A stretch of DNA of 24,833 bases. Source: Deltaproteobacteria bacterium RIFOXYA12_FULL_61_11. GTDB taxonomy: Bacteria > Bdellovibrionota_F > JAHFAK01 > YA12-FULL-61-11. Where the stretch lies: positions 1-24,833 of the forward strand of contig MGSU01000025.1 in assembly GCA_001799195.1 (NCBI GenBank), written 5' to 3'. A model generated the notes under the pieces. The model ran no database searches. It was not told where the DNA came from and saw only the letters and a list, made by a program, of their open reading frames with translations. Shown piece after piece: positions 9,168-17,554 of the stretch; the first letter of the stretch is position 1; the number at the start of each line of letters is the position of its first letter. A program made the translations under genes and the position numbers.

Positions 9168-10100
9168 ATGAGTCGAGGAAGACGAGAACGACGAGGCGCG
9201 CTCCCCGCGGGCATGCTCCCCCTCCATAAACCGGTCGGGTTGAGTTCGAACGATGCCCTGCAGAAGTTGCGGCGGAGCTTCGGCATAGGTTCTGCGGGGC
9301 ATGACGGAACCCTCGATCCCTTTGCCGAGGGGGTGTTGTGCTGTTACCTCGAGGAAGCGACCAAGCTCATTCCCTTCCTTGAAGAGGCGGAGAAAGAGTA
9401 CGAGGCCCTGGCCCTCATCGGCACGGATACCGACAGTTTTGATCGAACCGGGAACGTGCTGTACGAGGATCGGGAAGCAGTTGTGGCGCCGGAACGTCTG
9501 GCCGAGGTCTTGCCGCGGTTTCTCGGCGACATCCGCCAACGCCCACCGAGTTTTTCTGCCCTGAAGGTGGACGGGGTACGTCTCTATACGCTGGCCCGGC
9601 GAGGTACCCTGGTCGAGGCCCCTGAACGGACGGTGCGCATCCACCAGTTGACCGTGTTGGAGCAACAACCCCGGCAGGTTCGTTTCCTGGTTCGTTGCGG
9701 CAAAGGTACCTACCTGCGCACGCTCTGTCGGGACCTCCTGCTTGCCTGTGGGGTGCCCTCCCACCTCGGTGAGTTGGTGCGACGACGCAATGGACCCTGC
9801 GAACTCTCCTCCTGTCTGCCTTTCGGAGAAGTCCTCCGCGGCGACAGGGAAGCATTGTTGCAGAGGCTGATTCCCCTTGATCGCATCCTCGCTCATCTGC
9901 CACAATGCGTGGTCGGTCCGGTCGTCCGCCAATTCCTCAGCCGGGGAGAACAGGGCCGCTGGCTCGAGGGCGGGATCGAGGTTTCGGCCCTGCCGGAAGG
10001 TCTCCTGTGTTTTCGCGGAGAAGACGGGGCTCTGCTCGCGGTGATGGAGAAGACCGCGGCGGACGGATTACGGATCCGGCGCGTCCTGGGTGAGAGCTGA
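9168..10100 (+). CDS. truB: tRNA pseudouridine(55) synthase TruB
   Basis: TruB makes pseudouridine 55 in the T-loop of tRNAs. The 310-residue product shows LHKPVGLSSNDALQKLRR and then GHDGTLDPFAEGVL, where D50 of GTLDP is the catalytic aspartate. RPPSFSALKVDGVRLYTLARRG and VRCGKGTYLRTLCRDL follow, the other conserved TruB blocks. A C-terminal RNA-binding segment of about 70 residues ends the protein. The Shine-Dalgarno is weak; ATG 9213 is an alternative start that would drop a basic leader (SRGRRERRGALPAG). The gene is 40 nt after nrnA. It is followed not by rpsO but by a TPR gene. Confidence 0.93.
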   Translation: MSRGRRERRGALPAGMLPLHKPVGLSSNDALQKLRRSFGIGSAGHDGTLDPFAEGVLCCYLEEATKLIPFLEEAEKEYEALALIGTDTDSFDRTGNVLYEDREAVVAPERLAEVLPRFLGDIRQRPPSFSALKVDGVRLYTLARRGTLVEAPERTVRIHQLTVLEQQPRQVRFLVRCGKGTYLRTLCRDLLLACGVPSHLGELVRRRNGPCELSSCLPFGEVLRGDREALLQRLIPLDRILAHLPQCVVGPVVRQFLSRGEQGRWLEGGIEVSALPEGLLCFRGEDGALLAVMEKTAADGLRIRRVLGES

Positions 10101-10125
10101 GGCGCTGTATTCGGGAGGAGTGCCA

Positions 10126-10638
10126 GTGGTTTTCTTCGGCCGACGGCGTCGACGGGAACGTCTGCTCCGGGCTTTCGAACAAGCCTATGACGAGCACGAC
10201 TTGGTTGCGGCCAGGGATAGTCTGAATTCGTTGCGGGAACTCGGAGACGATGGGCCGGAGGTACGGCTCTTCTCGGCGCTCCTGGCGTCGCATGAGAGCC
10301 CTGCGGAGGGCGGACTCGGCGAACTCGAACGTTTAGCCGAACAGGACTCCGAGAACCCCGCCGTTCACCTGTTTCTGGGGGAGGCCTTGCTCGAGCGAGC
10401 CGCCTACGCACGGGCTTCGCAAGCCCTGCAACGCTCTTTGGCGCTCGACAAGCACAATGCCCGGGCCCTCTGTGGTCTAGGGGTTGCTCATGCCAGACAA
10501 GGCCGGATAAACTTGGCCCAGGACTACTTCCTGCGCACCGCCGTGTATGACCGGGATCTCATCCTCACCCGGTTGTTGGCCTTGTGCGAAGCGAACCTGG
10601 CTGAGCAACAACGCGCAAGGGAGAAGATCAGCCCATGA
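10126..10638 (+). CDS. Small TPR-repeat protein
   Basis: A 170-residue protein without signal peptide. After a basic start (VFFGRRRRRERLL) it is helical and carries about three tetratricopeptide-like repeats. The clearest are AVHLFLGEALLERAAYARASQALQRSLALDKHN and ARALCGLGVAHARQGRINLAQDYFLRTAVYD. Such repeats bind partner proteins; no enzyme motif is visible. The start at GTG 10126 was chosen because GGAGGAG at 10114-10120 lies 5 nt upstream; a GTG at 10090 inside truB is possible but has no such site. Its last codons overlap the next gene by 4 nt (ATGA), so the two products are probably made together. Specific function unknown. Confidence 0.8.
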   Translation: MVFFGRRRRRERLLRAFEQAYDEHDLVAARDSLNSLRELGDDGPEVRLFSALLASHESPAEGGLGELERLAEQDSENPAVHLFLGEALLERAAYARASQALQRSLALDKHNARALCGLGVAHARQGRINLAQDYFLRTAVYDRDLILTRLLALCEANLAEQQRAREKISP

Positions 10639-11108
10639 GATGGTCGCTACCGCTCGTTTTCTTGACCGCTCTCGCCTCCTGCGAGGGGGACCATCTGCCC
10701 TTGCGGTTCCAAGACCGGGAGTACGACGGTGCTTTCGAGGTCGTCCGGGACGACCCGGCCTTCTTCGCGGCTTTTCCCTTCGGCACCAGCGGCAGTGAAC
10801 AGTTCAGGTTCACTCGGGACACCGATGAGGTCCTGATTCTCTCCAGCTCCTTCCTCCTTCCCCTGTTCGTCTCCGAGGATGGCGCCGAAGAGGTTGTGCT
10901 CGAAGCGGTCTTGGAGGGCCGCAATTTTACCTTCGAGACCTGGTACGAGGGACCGGCGGAAGACGGTCAGACCTTGCGCGTCGAGCTGCAGGGGAAAGGA
11001 CGCTTCTCTCTGTCGGGTGAGGCGGTTTCTCTCGAACTCGGCATCGACATGAGCGGCTATCACGAAGGAAGGATCGAGCTCGTTTACGAAGGCGACTTGG
11101 TGCGGTGA
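10635..11108 (+). CDS. Predicted lipoprotein of unknown function
   Basis: A 157-residue product with a short hydrophobic leader (RWSLPLVFLTALASC) ending in a lipobox LASC, so Cys16 should be lipid-modified and the protein anchored to a membrane facing the periplasm. The mature part is rich in beta-strand-like alternation (AVLEGRNFTFETWYEGPAEDG...LRVELQGKGRFSLSGEAVSLELGIDMSG) with no motif I recognise. It overlaps the upstream TPR gene by 4 nt. Its TGA overlaps the ATG of the transglycosylase gene by 1 nt, which suggests a joint envelope role, but this is inference. Confidence 0.75.
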   Translation: MRWSLPLVFLTALASCEGDHLPLRFQDREYDGAFEVVRDDPAFFAAFPFGTSGSEQFRFTRDTDEVLILSSSFLLPLFVSEDGAEEVVLEAVLEGRNFTFETWYEGPAEDGQTLRVELQGKGRFSLSGEAVSLELGIDMSGYHEGRIELVYEGDLVR

Positions 11109-13450
11109 TGTCGGGGTACTTCGCGTTACTCGGGTGGGCCTTGCTGCTCACGTCCCTCCTCCCGACCGTGGCTCCCGGAGACGAACCCTTCGCCCTGGAT
11201 ACCTTCGAAGCCGTGCCCCGTGACCTGCGAGAGCTCGGGGGTCCCGCGCTCACCAACTCCCTTGCCGCGACCAAGAAACTCTATGCCAAAGCACAGGACC
11301 AGGAACATAAAGATCTCCTCGCTCTGCGCCTAGCTTATCTCCAGCATCGCTCGGACAACAACGTGCAGTGCTTGACCCTTCAGGAACCGAAACCGGATTT
11401 CCTGCTCGGTGATCAGACCTTGTGGTGGACGGCCCGCTGTGCCCGAGAACTCGGGCGGTATTACCTCGAGCGAGGCCGTAAACTGGAGCGTGGGGGCGAG
11501 CTGTTCGAGAGGGCCGAGCGCAGTCTGGAGAAACTCCGCCGCGAGTACCCGCAGTCGCCGCGCTGCTCGGAACTCGACGAGGAGCTCCGCAGGCTCAACC
11601 GATTGCGCGGGTTGTTGGCCGCGAAAAGAAAGAAACCGGACGAGGTCATCGTCTACCTCGAGCGCTCCAACACCGACCTCGGCGGCAGTGAGGCCGAACG
11701 GTACGAGTTGGGTTTCCACCTCTTGACCGCTTATTTCGCCAAGGGATTCCGGACTCGGGCATCGGAGCTGGCCCGCGAGTTGTCCTTGTTCCGCGAGCAG
11801 TCCCAGGAACAACGGGAGCGGTTGACGGCCTTGTTGAAAGAGCAAGGGCTCGTTCTCCCGACCGCAGCGCCGATCCTGCGACGTGAGGTCGGCAGATCCC
11901 TGGTGGCCGGCACAAAAAATCCCTATCATCCCCAAGGGTTCGAGGCGTATCTGGCAGATTTCAAAAAGCGCTTGGAAGCGGGAGAGTATGCAGCGCTCGG
12001 CACAGTGTTGACCGAGGGCTCGGAGCTGTTCGGTGGGGTCAAAGGGTTTCAAGAGGTGGTGACGATCCTGGGTAAAAACCTGCTCACCCGCCTGGCCGAT
12101 GCGAAAACCAAGGCCGAAACCCTCGAGCACCTGTACGGGTTGATCGCCCGTCTCGATGCTCCAAGTCAACTCGTGTTGGCCCGCAGGGTACGCGAGACGG
12201 GAAAGCTCGACGTTGCGGAGAAGCTGTATGTGCAGACTCTGCGGCGAGATCCGCGCTCTTCCTCGGCCGAGGAGGCTGCCTATGACTTGGCCCGTATGTT
12301 CGAGGACCACGGGCAGGCCGAGAAGGCCTTCGACTATTTCTCGCGGGTGGTCGAACGGTATCCCGAGAGTAAATATCTCGAGCACTCGATCTGGAAGGTC
12401 GGCTGGTGGCTGTACCGTCTGGGACGCTATACCGAGGCGATCAAATGGTTCGACACCTATCTCTCGCAAGGTCGCTACACCCAATTCCAGACCCCGGTGC
12501 TCTACTGGAAGGCTCGATGTCACGAGCGGTTGGACGATCGACGCAACTTCTTGGCCTCGCTGAACACCCTCATGGAATATTTCCCTTGGTCCTACTACGG
12601 CACTGTGGCTCGTATCCAGGAGATCGGCGATCTTGGACCGATGTTCCGTAAGGACCTCGAGTTCGCACCCCGCTCCCGCTCCGTGAGGTTGGATTTTCGC
12701 GAACGCCGCGATTTGGCGAGGGCCGAGCGGTTGCTCGCCCTCGGCTTCTTCGAGGAGGCCGAGCAGGAACTCCGGCGCATCGGCCTGGACGAGACCGACC
12801 CGCAGTTCCTCTATTATCTTGCCATCCTGGCCAACCGCTGCGGCATGTACCATCGCTCGATACAAATCGCGGAGAGGGTCGGTTCCTTCTTCAGTGGCCG
12901 ATTGCCCTTCGATCTGGCAACGATCCTCTATCCCCGCGCCTACCAAAACCTCTTCGCGGGCACATCCAAAGAACCCCTCGACGAGTTCTGGTTGCTGAGT
13001 CTGATCCGGCAGGAAAGCATGTTCCGCACCGAGGCAGTTTCGTCGGCCAAGGCCAGGGGTTTGATGCAACTGCTTCTTTCCACCGCCCGAGGTGTGGCCG
13101 GCAACAGGGCTATCGGGGAGAGCGATCTGCATCAACCGGCGACCAACGTCGAACTCGGCATCCGGTATCTCCAGCGGTTGCTCGAACGCTTCGGCAGCCT
13201 TCCCTATGCCCTGGGCGCGTATAATGCCGGAGAGGCGGCCATGGCTTCCTGGATCAAGCACTTCGGATCCTATCCGGTGGCCGAGTTCATCGAAGCCATC
13301 CCCTATAAGGAAACCCGCGGGTACGTGAAGTTGATCACGAGGAACTACCTGTACTACTCCTACCTCTACAAGAACAAAGCGTTCCGCAGTCTCGAAGAGG
13401 TATACCGGCCAACGGCGCCCGAGGCTCCTGCGGCGAGGACGGGGGGCTGA
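11108..13450 (+). CDS. Slt-type periplasmic lytic murein transglycosylase
   Basis: Lytic transglycosylases cleave the MurNAc-GlcNAc bond of peptidoglycan with formation of 1,6-anhydroMurNAc. The 780-residue product starts with a signal peptide (GYFALLGWALLLTSLLPTVAPG). A long helical superhelix with TPR-like units follows, among them VAEKLYVQTLRRDPRSSSAEEAAYDLARMFEDHGQAEKAFDYFSRVVERYPES. The C-terminal SLT domain has LLSLIRQESMFRTEAVSSAKARGLMQLL with predicted catalytic Glu636, then LGAYNAGEAAMASWI and the YKETRGYVKLITRNYLYY end block. ATG 11108 is chosen because it overlaps the upstream TGA; GTG 11105 is adjacent. It is somewhat longer than E. coli Slt70. mutS begins 1 nt after its stop. Confidence 0.9.
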   Translation: MSGYFALLGWALLLTSLLPTVAPGDEPFALDTFEAVPRDLRELGGPALTNSLAATKKLYAKAQDQEHKDLLALRLAYLQHRSDNNVQCLTLQEPKPDFLLGDQTLWWTARCARELGRYYLERGRKLERGGELFERAERSLEKLRREYPQSPRCSELDEELRRLNRLRGLLAAKRKKPDEVIVYLERSNTDLGGSEAERYELGFHLLTAYFAKGFRTRASELARELSLFREQSQEQRERLTALLKEQGLVLPTAAPILRREVGRSLVAGTKNPYHPQGFEAYLADFKKRLEAGEYAALGTVLTEGSELFGGVKGFQEVVTILGKNLLTRLADAKTKAETLEHLYGLIARLDAPSQLVLARRVRETGKLDVAEKLYVQTLRRDPRSSSAEEAAYDLARMFEDHGQAEKAFDYFSRVVERYPESKYLEHSIWKVGWWLYRLGRYTEAIKWFDTYLSQGRYTQFQTPVLYWKARCHERLDDRRNFLASLNTLMEYFPWSYYGTVARIQEIGDLGPMFRKDLEFAPRSRSVRLDFRERRDLARAERLLALGFFEEAEQELRRIGLDETDPQFLYYLAILANRCGMYHRSIQIAERVGSFFSGRLPFDLATILYPRAYQNLFAGTSKEPLDEFWLLSLIRQESMFRTEAVSSAKARGLMQLLLSTARGVAGNRAIGESDLHQPATNVELGIRYLQRLLERFGSLPYALGAYNAGEAAMASWIKHFGSYPVAEFIEAIPYKETRGYVKLITRNYLYYSYLYKNKAFRSLEEVYRPTAPEAPAARTGG

Positions 13451-13451
13451 G

Positions 13452-16064
13452 GTGCGAGAACGCGAGGACGAACGGGACCAGACGCCGATGATGAAACAGT
13501 ACTGGGAGATCAAGAACCAGTACCGCGACGCCATCTTGTTCTTCCGGCTCGGTGATTTCTACGAGATGTTCCATGAGGACGCGATTCGGGCGAGCAAGCT
13601 GCTCGGGATCACCCTCACCTCGCGCAGCAAGAAGGAAGGCAAAGACATCCCCCTGTGCGGAGTTCCTTACCATAGCGCCCGAGGCTACGTCTCGAAGCTG
13701 CTCGAGCACGGACTCAAGGTGGCCATCTGCGAGCAGGTGGAGGATCCCCGGCTGGCCAAGGGCGTGGTCCGGCGCGAGGTCACCAAGGTCATCACCCCCG
13801 GGCTTCAACTCGACGAACTTGACGAACGTACCAATAATTACCTGCTCTGTCTGACGTGCAGAGAGGGACTCTATGGTTTGGCCAGCATCGATATCTCCAC
13901 CGGCGATTTCCGGGCCACCGAGCTGGCCGACCCCGACTTGGTCCGGGATGAGGTCGCGAGGCTCGGTCCCAACGAAGTCCTGCTCGACCGTCGCCTGGAG
14001 TCCGAGGGACTGGTCTCTCCAGTACAAGTCAAAGCGTTGCACTATCTCGAGGCCGTGGCATTCTCGTACGACCGGGCCGTCGCTGCCGTGGTAGAGCGCC
14101 TCGGCAACGACAATTTGGCTGGGTTCGGCCTGGAAGGCATGCGCCCGGGTCTCGAGGCGGCTGGAGCGATCATCGCCTACGTCCGAGAGGTCCAGCCCTC
14201 CATGCTTTTGCAGATCTGCACCTTGCGGCCCTTCTACCCTGCCGATTTCCTGGTTGTGGACCACTATTCTCGGCAGAACCTCGAGTTGTTCCAGACCATC
14301 CACGGGGAACGCCGCAGCGGCAACCTCCTGGCAGTGATGGATCGCACCGCCACGGCCATGGGAGGGCGGTTGCTCAGAGAGTGGTTCCTCTTCCCCCTGC
14401 GCGATCGTAAGGCTCTGGAGCGGCGGCAGGCTCTGGTTGAGCGCAGCCTGAACGAGCCGTTGCTGCGGGAGAGGATGCGTACTCTCCTCTCGACCATGTC
14501 CGACCTGGAGCGGCTGATCGGTCGCGTGGTCACAGCCACCGTCAATGCCCGGGACTTGGTCGCCTTGCGGCGCGGCTTGGCCCTCTTGCCCGAGCTACGC
14601 ACTGCGCTGCTCGACCTCGACCCGGAGCTGACCCGAGAGCTGGTAGCCCATTTTCAGGATTTTGCCTCCGAGGTCGACCTGCTCGAACGGGCCATTGTCG
14701 ACGATCCCCCCCTCTCGCTGACCGAGGGGGGGGTGATCAAGCAGGGCTATGACCCGGCGCTGGACGAGCTTTTGGAAATCCAGCACGGTGGCCGGGACTG
14801 GATCCTCCGCTTCGAGCAACAAGAACGTCAGCGCACCGGTATCTCTTCGCTCAAGGTCAGGTACAACAGGGTGTTCGGCTACTCGATCGAGGTCACCCGG
14901 ACCAACCTCAAGCTGGTGCCCGAGGACTACCAACGCCGACAGACCCTTGCCGGAGCTGAGCGCTTCGTGACCGAGGCGCTCAAGGAACAGGAAAACAAGA
15001 TCCTCGAAGCCGATGAGCGTCGCCGCGGGCTCGAGTACGACTTGTTCTGTCAGGTCCGAACCCGCCTCGCAGAGCGGGCCGAGGCGGTGCGCCGCGTGGC
15101 CAGGGCCGTGGCCTCGCTCGACGTTCTCCTCTGCTTCGCAACCCTGGCGGAGGAGCGCTCATACGTGCGGCCGGAGTTCCGCGAGGACGGCCGGTTGATT
15201 ATCGAGGACGGCCGTCATCCGGTCATCGAGGTCGGGTTACGCGAAGAGCGCTTCATCCCCAACGACGTGCAGCTCGATTGCGAGGAAGAACAGCTCCTGC
15301 TGATCACCGGGCCGAACATGGCCGGCAAATCCACCATCATCCGCCAGGTCGCACTCATCTCCTTCCTCGCGCAGCTCGGTTCGTTCGTCCCGGCGAGCCG
15401 GGCCCAGCTACCCCTGGTCGATCGCATCTTCACCAGGGTCGGCGCCTCGGATAACATCTCCCGCGGGCAGAGCACCTTCATGGTCGAGATGACCGAAACG
15501 GCCAATATCCTGCGCAACGCGACCCGCGACAGCCTGATCGTCCTCGACGAAATCGGCAGGGGGACCAGCACGTACGACGGTCTGAGCCTGGCCTGGGCCA
15601 TCGCCGAATACCTCCACGATCACGTGCGCGGCAAGACCCTGTTCGCCACCCATTTCCATGAGCTGACCGAACTCGCCAGGGTCAAGGAACGGGTGCGCAA
15701 CTACCACGTCGCGGTCAAGGAATGGCAAGACAGCGTCATCTTCCTGCGCAAGCTGGTCGAGGGAGCCATCAGCCGCAGTTACGGCATCGAGGTCGCTCGG
15801 CTGGCGGGCCTGCCCGAGTTGGTCATCCTGCGCGCCCGCGAGATCCTCCGCAACCTCGAGGCCGGAGAGCTGGACCACTACGGTCGCCCCAACCTCGCCG
15901 AGAGCCGAACCACCGCAGCGGAACCCCCGACCGGGCAGCTCCAGCTCTTCGCCCCTCCGCCTCCGAACGAGGTGATCGAGGAACTGCGCCGCCTCGATGT
16001 CCTGCGCTTGACCCCACTGGAAGCCCTCGTTGCCCTGGATAAGCTCAAACGCAAAGCGGGGTAG
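13452..16064 (+). CDS. mutS: DNA mismatch repair protein MutS
   Basis: MutS recognises mismatches and recruits MutL through an ATP-driven clamp. The 870-residue product is full length. The mismatch-reading motif is DFYEMF (F36 and E38). Connector, lever and clamp domains follow, including the conserved DDPPLSLTEGGVIKQGYDPALDELLE. The ATPase domain has Walker A GPNMAGKST (620-628), a conserved RGQSTFMVEM signature, Walker B DEIGRGTSTYDG and the FATHFHEL block. A C-terminal helix-turn-helix (TPLEALVALDKLK) ends it. The start is GTG with a G-rich stretch upstream, 1 nt after the transglycosylase stop. The DDPPLSLTEGG region is encoded by C7 and G8 homopolymers that form a perfect inverted repeat. 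Confidence 0.96.
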   Translation: MREREDERDQTPMMKQYWEIKNQYRDAILFFRLGDFYEMFHEDAIRASKLLGITLTSRSKKEGKDIPLCGVPYHSARGYVSKLLEHGLKVAICEQVEDPRLAKGVVRREVTKVITPGLQLDELDERTNNYLLCLTCREGLYGLASIDISTGDFRATELADPDLVRDEVARLGPNEVLLDRRLESEGLVSPVQVKALHYLEAVAFSYDRAVAAVVERLGNDNLAGFGLEGMRPGLEAAGAIIAYVREVQPSMLLQICTLRPFYPADFLVVDHYSRQNLELFQTIHGERRSGNLLAVMDRTATAMGGRLLREWFLFPLRDRKALERRQALVERSLNEPLLRERMRTLLSTMSDLERLIGRVVTATVNARDLVALRRGLALLPELRTALLDLDPELTRELVAHFQDFASEVDLLERAIVDDPPLSLTEGGVIKQGYDPALDELLEIQHGGRDWILRFEQQERQRTGISSLKVRYNRVFGYSIEVTRTNLKLVPEDYQRRQTLAGAERFVTEALKEQENKILEADERRRGLEYDLFCQVRTRLAERAEAVRRVARAVASLDVLLCFATLAEERSYVRPEFREDGRLIIEDGRHPVIEVGLREERFIPNDVQLDCEEEQLLLITGPNMAGKSTIIRQVALISFLAQLGSFVPASRAQLPLVDRIFTRVGASDNISRGQSTFMVEMTETANILRNATRDSLIVLDEIGRGTSTYDGLSLAWAIAEYLHDHVRGKTLFATHFHELTELARVKERVRNYHVAVKEWQDSVIFLRKLVEGAISRSYGIEVARLAGLPELVILRAREILRNLEAGELDHYGRPNLAESRTTAAEPPTGQLQLFAPPPPNEVIEELRRLDVLRLTPLEALVALDKLKRKAG

Positions 16065-16186
16065 GGTCTTTTCAGTCTTCGGATCTCATCGGGGCGAGTT
16101 TGTCGAAACCATCACCGCCCGGCGAGGGAGAGACCTGAGTTTCGGAATAGGTACCGGTTTGGATTTCGCTATCGAATGTACCTCAC

Positions 16187-16210
16187 GAACCCCTGCGGAA
16201 CCTCGGGTTC
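16187..16210. repeat. Inverted repeat between convergent mutS and ATPase genes
   Basis: GAACCC (16187-16192) and GGGTTC (16205-16210) are perfect reverse complements with a 12-nt loop. They lie in the 164-bp gap between the 3' ends of mutS (+) and the DUF4143 ATPase (-). It could act as a bidirectional hairpin terminator, but neither side has a real T run, so this is weak. Nothing else is recognisable in the gap. Confidence 0.3.
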
Positions 16211-16228
16211 TTACCGCGATAAGCATCT

Positions 16229-17377
16229 TCAATCTGTTGCATCCGTTGGTCCGGTGATGAACTCGAGATAATTGCCCGGATGCACGACGGTGTAACCGGC
16301 TTCGGGGTAGGCAGTTTGCCAGGCGCGGAGCGGGCGGCCTTTCTTGGGATTCCACTTGAACTCGTACCCATGGATTGTGCCGTTCCGTTCTTCCACCCAA
16401 TCCAATTCCTGACGGGCATAGGTCCGCCAGAAAGAAGCTCGTGCAAAAAGCTCGCGATACTCGAGATATTTCAACCGCTCCGTGACCAGGTAATTCTCCC
16501 ACAAGCAGCCGAGGTCGTCACGGCGCTCGAGCGGATTGAAATTACCGATCACGGCATTGCGGATACCACAATCCCAAAAATAGTATTTGCGGCTCTTGCT
16601 GATTTCTTTCCGTGGGTTACGGCTGAACCCGCCGAGACTCACCAAAACGAAACAGCGTTCCAAGAGGTCGAGATAGCGCTCCACCGTGTTCTTGCTCAGA
16701 CCAAGTTGGGTACCGAGTTCGTTGGTCGAGATGGTCGCGCCAACTTGAAAAGCGAGAAGTTGGAGCAAGCGGACCAACTTGTCGGCGTGACGTACTCCCT
16801 CGAGTTCGAGCACGTCCTTGTAGAGGTACGAACCGACCAATTCTCCAAGCAAGCGGCTGCGACGGACGAGATCTTCGGCAAGAACAACCTCGGGATACGA
16901 ACCGTAGATCAACCGGCTGGGCAGGTTGGCTTTGGTTCGGAGAGGATCTTCCCGGGCGACGAGCTCGAGTTGCGCCAGGGGAAAAAGACGGAGCACGAAT
17001 TTCCTGCCGGTGAGCGTCTCGGAGGTGTGGCCGGCCAGATCGAAGGAGGAAGAACCTGTCGCCAAAATCATGGCCGAGGTATTGTCGACCAGGATTTTCA
17101 GGTTGAGACCCACCTCCGGGATACGTTGCGCCTCATCGATGACGACTAAGTGTGTATCACCAACCAGTTCGACCAAACGGGGAATGGATTGGCTGCCGAG
17201 TTCCTGGCGTACCAGGAGATCATCGCCGTCATAGTAGCGATACGGCACCTGGACGGTCTCGAGGTAGCGATGCAGCAAGGTGGTCTTGCCGCAACGGCGG
17301 GGGCCATAGAGCAACACAACTTTACCAGGTTCGAGCAGCGTGGCGATGACCTGGTGTTGCGTTCGTTCAATGTGCAT
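16229..17377 (-). CDS. AAA ATPase with DUF4143 domain
   Basis: A 382-residue protein of the AAA_14/DUF4143 family, single-copy accessory ATPases found patchily in bacteria and archaea and often compared with toxin-antitoxin or mobile genes; the role is not established. Walker A is GPRRCGKTT (25-33) and Walker B is LVVIDEAQ (D81, E82), followed by a sensor-like ILATGSSSFDL. TGRKFVLRLFPLAQLEL and the GSYPEVVLAED block lead into DUF4143. A winged-helix stretch (STNELGTQLGLSKNTVERYLDLLERCFVLVSL) follows, and the C-terminal part (RQELDWVEERNGTIHGYEFKWNPKK) resembles a PD-(D/E)XK nuclease-like fold with D, E and K in register. The start at 17377 lies just downstream of a palindrome. The gene converges on mutS and marks the beginning of accessory DNA. 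Confidence 0.88.
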   Translation of the reverse strand: MHIERTQHQVIATLLEPGKVVLLYGPRRCGKTTLLHRYLETVQVPYRYYDGDDLLVRQELGSQSIPRLVELVGDTHLVVIDEAQRIPEVGLNLKILVDNTSAMILATGSSSFDLAGHTSETLTGRKFVLRLFPLAQLELVAREDPLRTKANLPSRLIYGSYPEVVLAEDLVRRSRLLGELVGSYLYKDVLELEGVRHADKLVRLLQLLAFQVGATISTNELGTQLGLSKNTVERYLDLLERCFVLVSLGGFSRNPRKEISKSRKYYFWDCGIRNAVIGNFNPLERRDDLGCLWENYLVTERLKYLEYRELFARASFWRTYARQELDWVEERNGTIHGYEFKWNPKKGRPLRAWQTAYPEAGYTVVHPGNYLEFITGPTDATD

Positions 17378-17389
17378 TCTTGCGAATAC

Positions 17390-17405
17390 TGTCAGTGCAC
17401 TGACA
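17390..17405. promoter_or_regulatory. Perfect 16-bp palindrome, probable operator of the ATPase gene
   Basis: TGTCAGTGCACTGACA is a perfect palindrome ending 12 nt before the ATPase start codon. A further GTCAG half-site occurs at 17423-17427. The palindrome covers the predicted transcription start of the promoter at 17408-17437, so a dimeric repressor bound here would block initiation. Alternatively it forms a hairpin in the short leader. The palindrome is certain; operator function is inferred. Confidence 0.6.
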
Positions 17406-17407
17406 TA

Positions 17408-17437
17408 TTTCTATCAATAATCGTCAGTTTTGGTCAA
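17408..17437 (-). promoter_or_regulatory. Candidate sigma70 promoter for the DUF4143 ATPase
   Basis: On the minus strand TTGACC (17437-17432) and TAGAAA (17413-17408) are separated by 18 bp, in an AT-rich island unlike its surroundings. The start site would be near 17401, about 24 nt before the ATG and inside the palindrome. The -10 box is a modest match, so this is tentative. Confidence 0.35.
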
Positions 17438-17554
17438 GTTCCCACCGAGTACCGGGTGATGTCCGCTCTGCCTGAAGATAGAACCGGCAACATTCCACCC
17501 GAGTATAAGGAACGACCGCGTGTTTCTCGGCTTTGGGCAGAGGGGGACGACGGC

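Noticed and set aside
11330-13534. 734-codon open frame on the minus strand
   Set aside because: Antisense to the well-supported transglycosylase gene; its translation has no family resemblance and results from GC-rich codon bias.
13335-14303. 322-codon minus-strand frame across the transglycosylase/mutS junction
   Set aside because: Spans the end of one real gene and the start of mutS in antisense; no motif.
16187-16210. tRNA or attachment-site fragment
   Set aside because: The GGGTTC resembles a T-arm, but there is no cloverleaf around it and no integrase gene in the window.
16280-17149. 289-codon plus-strand frame
   Set aside because: Antisense to the DUF4143 ATPase, which has clear Walker motifs.
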